Assembly (NCBI GenBank): GCA_019408975.1
Contig: DXVA01000215.1
Span: forward strand, 1-7,546
From: Lentisphaeria bacterium
GTDB taxonomy: Bacteria; Verrucomicrobiota; Lentisphaeria; Victivallales; UBA1829
DNA: 7,546 nucleotides
Reading direction: 5' to 3'
Shown here piece by piece: positions 5,848-7,546 of this stretch; the first letter of the stretch is position 1, and every line of letters begins with the position of its first letter. Below the pieces are notes generated by a model. It did not search any database. It saw only the letters and a list, made by a program, of their open reading frames with translations, and had not been told where the DNA came from. Position numbers and translations under genes: made by a program.

Positions 5848-7546
5848 TTGATCCATCTGGCATGTCAATATTTTTTGAATCATCACCTGAAAGAAGATGA
5901 ACTGCGGAAGCAGGTTCGTGAACTCGCCGCAGGCGGATATGAATGTGTTTACGCACATGCGCGGCAGGGACTCCTTACACCTTATTTCTCGAAAGGATGG
6001 TGGGATGCAGTCAGCGTTATCCTCGAGGAGTGCCGGAATGCCGGAATCAAATTCGCAATCTGGGATGAGGACTGCTATCCTTCGCCCGTGGCGGGAAACC
6101 GGATCATCTGGGAACATCCCGAACTCGGAGCGCAGCACCTCGAATTCACGCAGTTTGAGGCGCGGAAAGGAGAACATGTCTGCAAGGTCTTTGAAACTCC
6201 GGCATACATATACCGCTGTTTCGCGGTATGCGGGGAAAAGATTCTCGACATCACGGAATATTGCGGCACACTGAAGACGGAATGCATTCAACGCGGTCTC
6301 CGGCACTGTGCCTATTCCCTCGAAAACAAGATCAACATGCCGCACTGGCGCGCCGTCTGGGACGCACGGCGTTTTGCTCTCGACTGGCAAGCGGAGGAAG
6401 ACTGCAAAATCATTGCCGTCCAGCTCTGCCGGCACCCTTCCGGAGGACACAATACCGACCTGATGAAGCCGGAGATGACGCGCCTTTTCCTTGAAATCAC
6501 GCACGGGGAATACCTGCGGAGGTATGGTCAGGAAACCTTCGACGAACTGTTCGACGCTTCGTTCATGGATGAACCTTCCGTGGACGGTGTCTTCCCGTGG
6601 ACCGACGCTTTTGAACGGGAGTTCGCCGCTCAGCACGGTTTTGAACTTACGCCGTACCTGCCTCACCTCGCAGCCGACATCAATGAACAGTCCCCGTTCA
6701 TCCGCCACTGCTACCGCATGACCCAGCACCGTCTCGTCTGCACGAACTATCTGAAACAGACGCAGGAATGGTGCCGCAGTCATCACATCAGGAGCATCGG
6801 GCATCTCAGCCGGACCGAATACCTTTCCGTCTGCAACAGTTTCATGTGGCCCAATGAACTGCGCTCATGCAGGTATCTTGACATTCCGTGCACCGATCCG
6901 CTCGGAGCGGGCGCCGCGTGGCGGGATGCCTGCGCCTATCATACCGGACTCAAAGTGGTATCGTCCGCCACGCATATCTTCGGGAAAGAGCAGGCGGGAA
7001 GCGACGCCCTGGCTGTGCTCGGCAATGAAGTGTCGCTGCGCGATCTGCGGTTTCATCTGGACTACCAGATGGCGCTCGGCATCACCTACTTCAACATTCA
7101 CGGTCTCAGCTACTCCTTCGACGGAGCACGCAAGGACGAGGTTCCGCCGTCCCTGTTCTATCAGCACACGGAATGGCGGTGGATGCCGGAACTCCTGAAC
7201 CGGACACGCAAGCTGTGCGGAATTCTCTCCTCCGGCGTTCATCTCTGCAAAACGGCGGTGCTTTACACCTCGGCGAGTTTCTACTGCCACGCCGATCCCG
7301 GCGGCAACGGCAGACTTGAATCCTCCATTCACCGCTTTGTGGAAGAACTGCTGTCGCACCAGAAGGATTTCGATTTCATCGACGAAATCACACTCGGAGA
7401 ACTTTTCGATGCCGGGGCGCAGGATTTCGTGCGGAAATATCCCTGTTTTCTCCTGCCCGACACCGAATTCATGGAAAAAAACACGGCGGAACGTCTGGAG
7501 CGCTATGCAGCCGCAGGCGGAAAACTGATGCTTACGGGAACCGTTC
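5848..7546 (+). CDS. GH106-like (alpha-L-rhamnosidase-like) glycoside hydrolase, 3' end outside window
   Basis: 566 residues are visible and the frame is open to the right edge. The TTG start is set by GGGAG (5836-5840) and an upstream stop. No signal peptide is seen, so a cytoplasmic enzyme is likely. Motifs match the large GH106-related group. They run in order: GGYECVYAHARQGLLTPY (30-46 region, H37, R39); FAIWDEDCYPS (W72, D73, E74, D75); FMDEPSVDG (D241, E242) with PWTD after it; SIGHLSRTEY (G318, H319, E324); SSATHIFGKEQAGSD then GNEVSLRD (E394); and a tail of the barrel with RKDEVPPS (428-435). From about 450 on, the sequence (AVLYTSASFYC, RYAAAGGKLMLTG) resembles the glutamine-amidotransferase-like domain that follows the barrel in such enzymes. 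Likely role: hydrolysis of terminal rhamnose or a similar sugar from imported oligosaccharides. The substrate is inferred from family likeness only. It has 23 Cys (about 4%), which is unusual. It lies downstream of the pseudopilin on the same strand and may belong to the same operon or have its own leader. Confidence 0.85.
   Translation, partial: MIHLACQYFLNHHLKEDELRKQVRELAAGGYECVYAHARQGLLTPYFSKGWWDAVSVILEECRNAGIKFAIWDEDCYPSPVAGNRIIWEHPELGAQHLEFTQFEARKGEHVCKVFETPAYIYRCFAVCGEKILDITEYCGTLKTECIQRGLRHCAYSLENKINMPHWRAVWDARRFALDWQAEEDCKIIAVQLCRHPSGGHNTDLMKPEMTRLFLEITHGEYLRRYGQETFDELFDASFMDEPSVDGVFPWTDAFEREFAAQHGFELTPYLPHLAADINEQSPFIRHCYRMTQHRLVCTNYLKQTQEWCRSHHIRSIGHLSRTEYLSVCNSFMWPNELRSCRYLDIPCTDPLGAGAAWRDACAYHTGLKVVSSATHIFGKEQAGSDALAVLGNEVSLRDLRFHLDYQMALGITYFNIHGLSYSFDGARKDEVPPSLFYQHTEWRWMPELLNRTRKLCGILSSGVHLCKTAVLYTSASFYCHADPGGNGRLESSIHRFVEELLSHQKDFDFIDEITLGELFDAGAQDFVRKYPCFLLPDTEFMEKNTAERLERYAAAGGKLMLTGTV

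Noticed and set aside
5811..5900. Short ORF starting ATG AAA CCA at 5811
   Set aside because: It would encode only 29 residues out of frame with the conserved GH106-like sequence, has no Shine-Dalgarno and stops soon after.
5809..6804. 331-residue open frame on the minus strand
   Set aside because: It is antisense to the GH106-like gene, whose motifs are clear in the plus frame. The antisense product has no known motif.
6865..7359. 164-residue open frame on the minus strand
   Set aside because: It is also antisense to the GH106-like gene in GC-rich DNA and shows no protein-family features.

Overview
The window looks like a carbohydrate-degradation locus from a Lentisphaerota-type bacterium (Victivallales/Lentisphaera-like) of the PVC group. 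The strongest clue is a pseudopilin of the H-X9-DG class with the leader FTLIELLVVIAIIAIL directly behind a large secreted glycoside-hydrolase-like protein. That pairing and its style are typical of Lentisphaerota and Planctomycetota. No rRNA, tRNA, insertion sequence or CRISPR array was seen. The taxonomic call is inference from gene style only.

Layout. (1) 2-379 (+): the 3' end of an unrecognised gene that enters from the left edge. (2) 399-1313 (-): an AraC-family regulator with an N-terminal cupin-like sensor, convergent with gene 1 (19 bp between the stops). (3) 1314-1483: an AT-rich divergent intergenic region with a TATAAT box, a TTCCAAA/TTTGGAA inverted repeat and a very strong Shine-Dalgarno. 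(4) 1484-4834 (+): a secreted 1116-residue multidomain protein with three CBM-like beta-sandwich modules, an Ig-like linker, a clan-A-like TIM barrel and a C-terminal galactose-binding-like domain. (5) 4850-5635 (+): the pseudopilin, 15 bp downstream and surely co-transcribed. (6) 5636-5847: a 212-bp gap with four perfect stem-loops packed into 83 bp and one doubtful small ORF. (7) 5848 to the right edge (+): the first 566 residues of a GH106-like (alpha-L-rhamnosidase-like) enzyme. It starts at TTG, has no signal peptide and is rich in cysteine.

How the genes may work together (inference). The AraC protein would sense a sugar and switch on the divergent operon. The secreted CBM-bearing protein would bind and open a polysaccharide outside the cytoplasm. 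The pseudopilin may belong to the envelope machinery that this phylum expands alongside its secreted hydrolases. The leaderless GH106-like enzyme would finish imported oligosaccharides in the cytoplasm, possibly ones containing deoxy-sugars such as rhamnose. No transporter or SusC/SusD pair lies in the window.

The least conventional signals are the TIM barrel with a clear DEP acid/base motif but glutamine near the expected nucleophile position, the pseudopilin with a non-Gly -1 residue and a 37-residue insertion in its H...DG motif, and the tandem stem-loop cluster ahead of the GH106-like gene.
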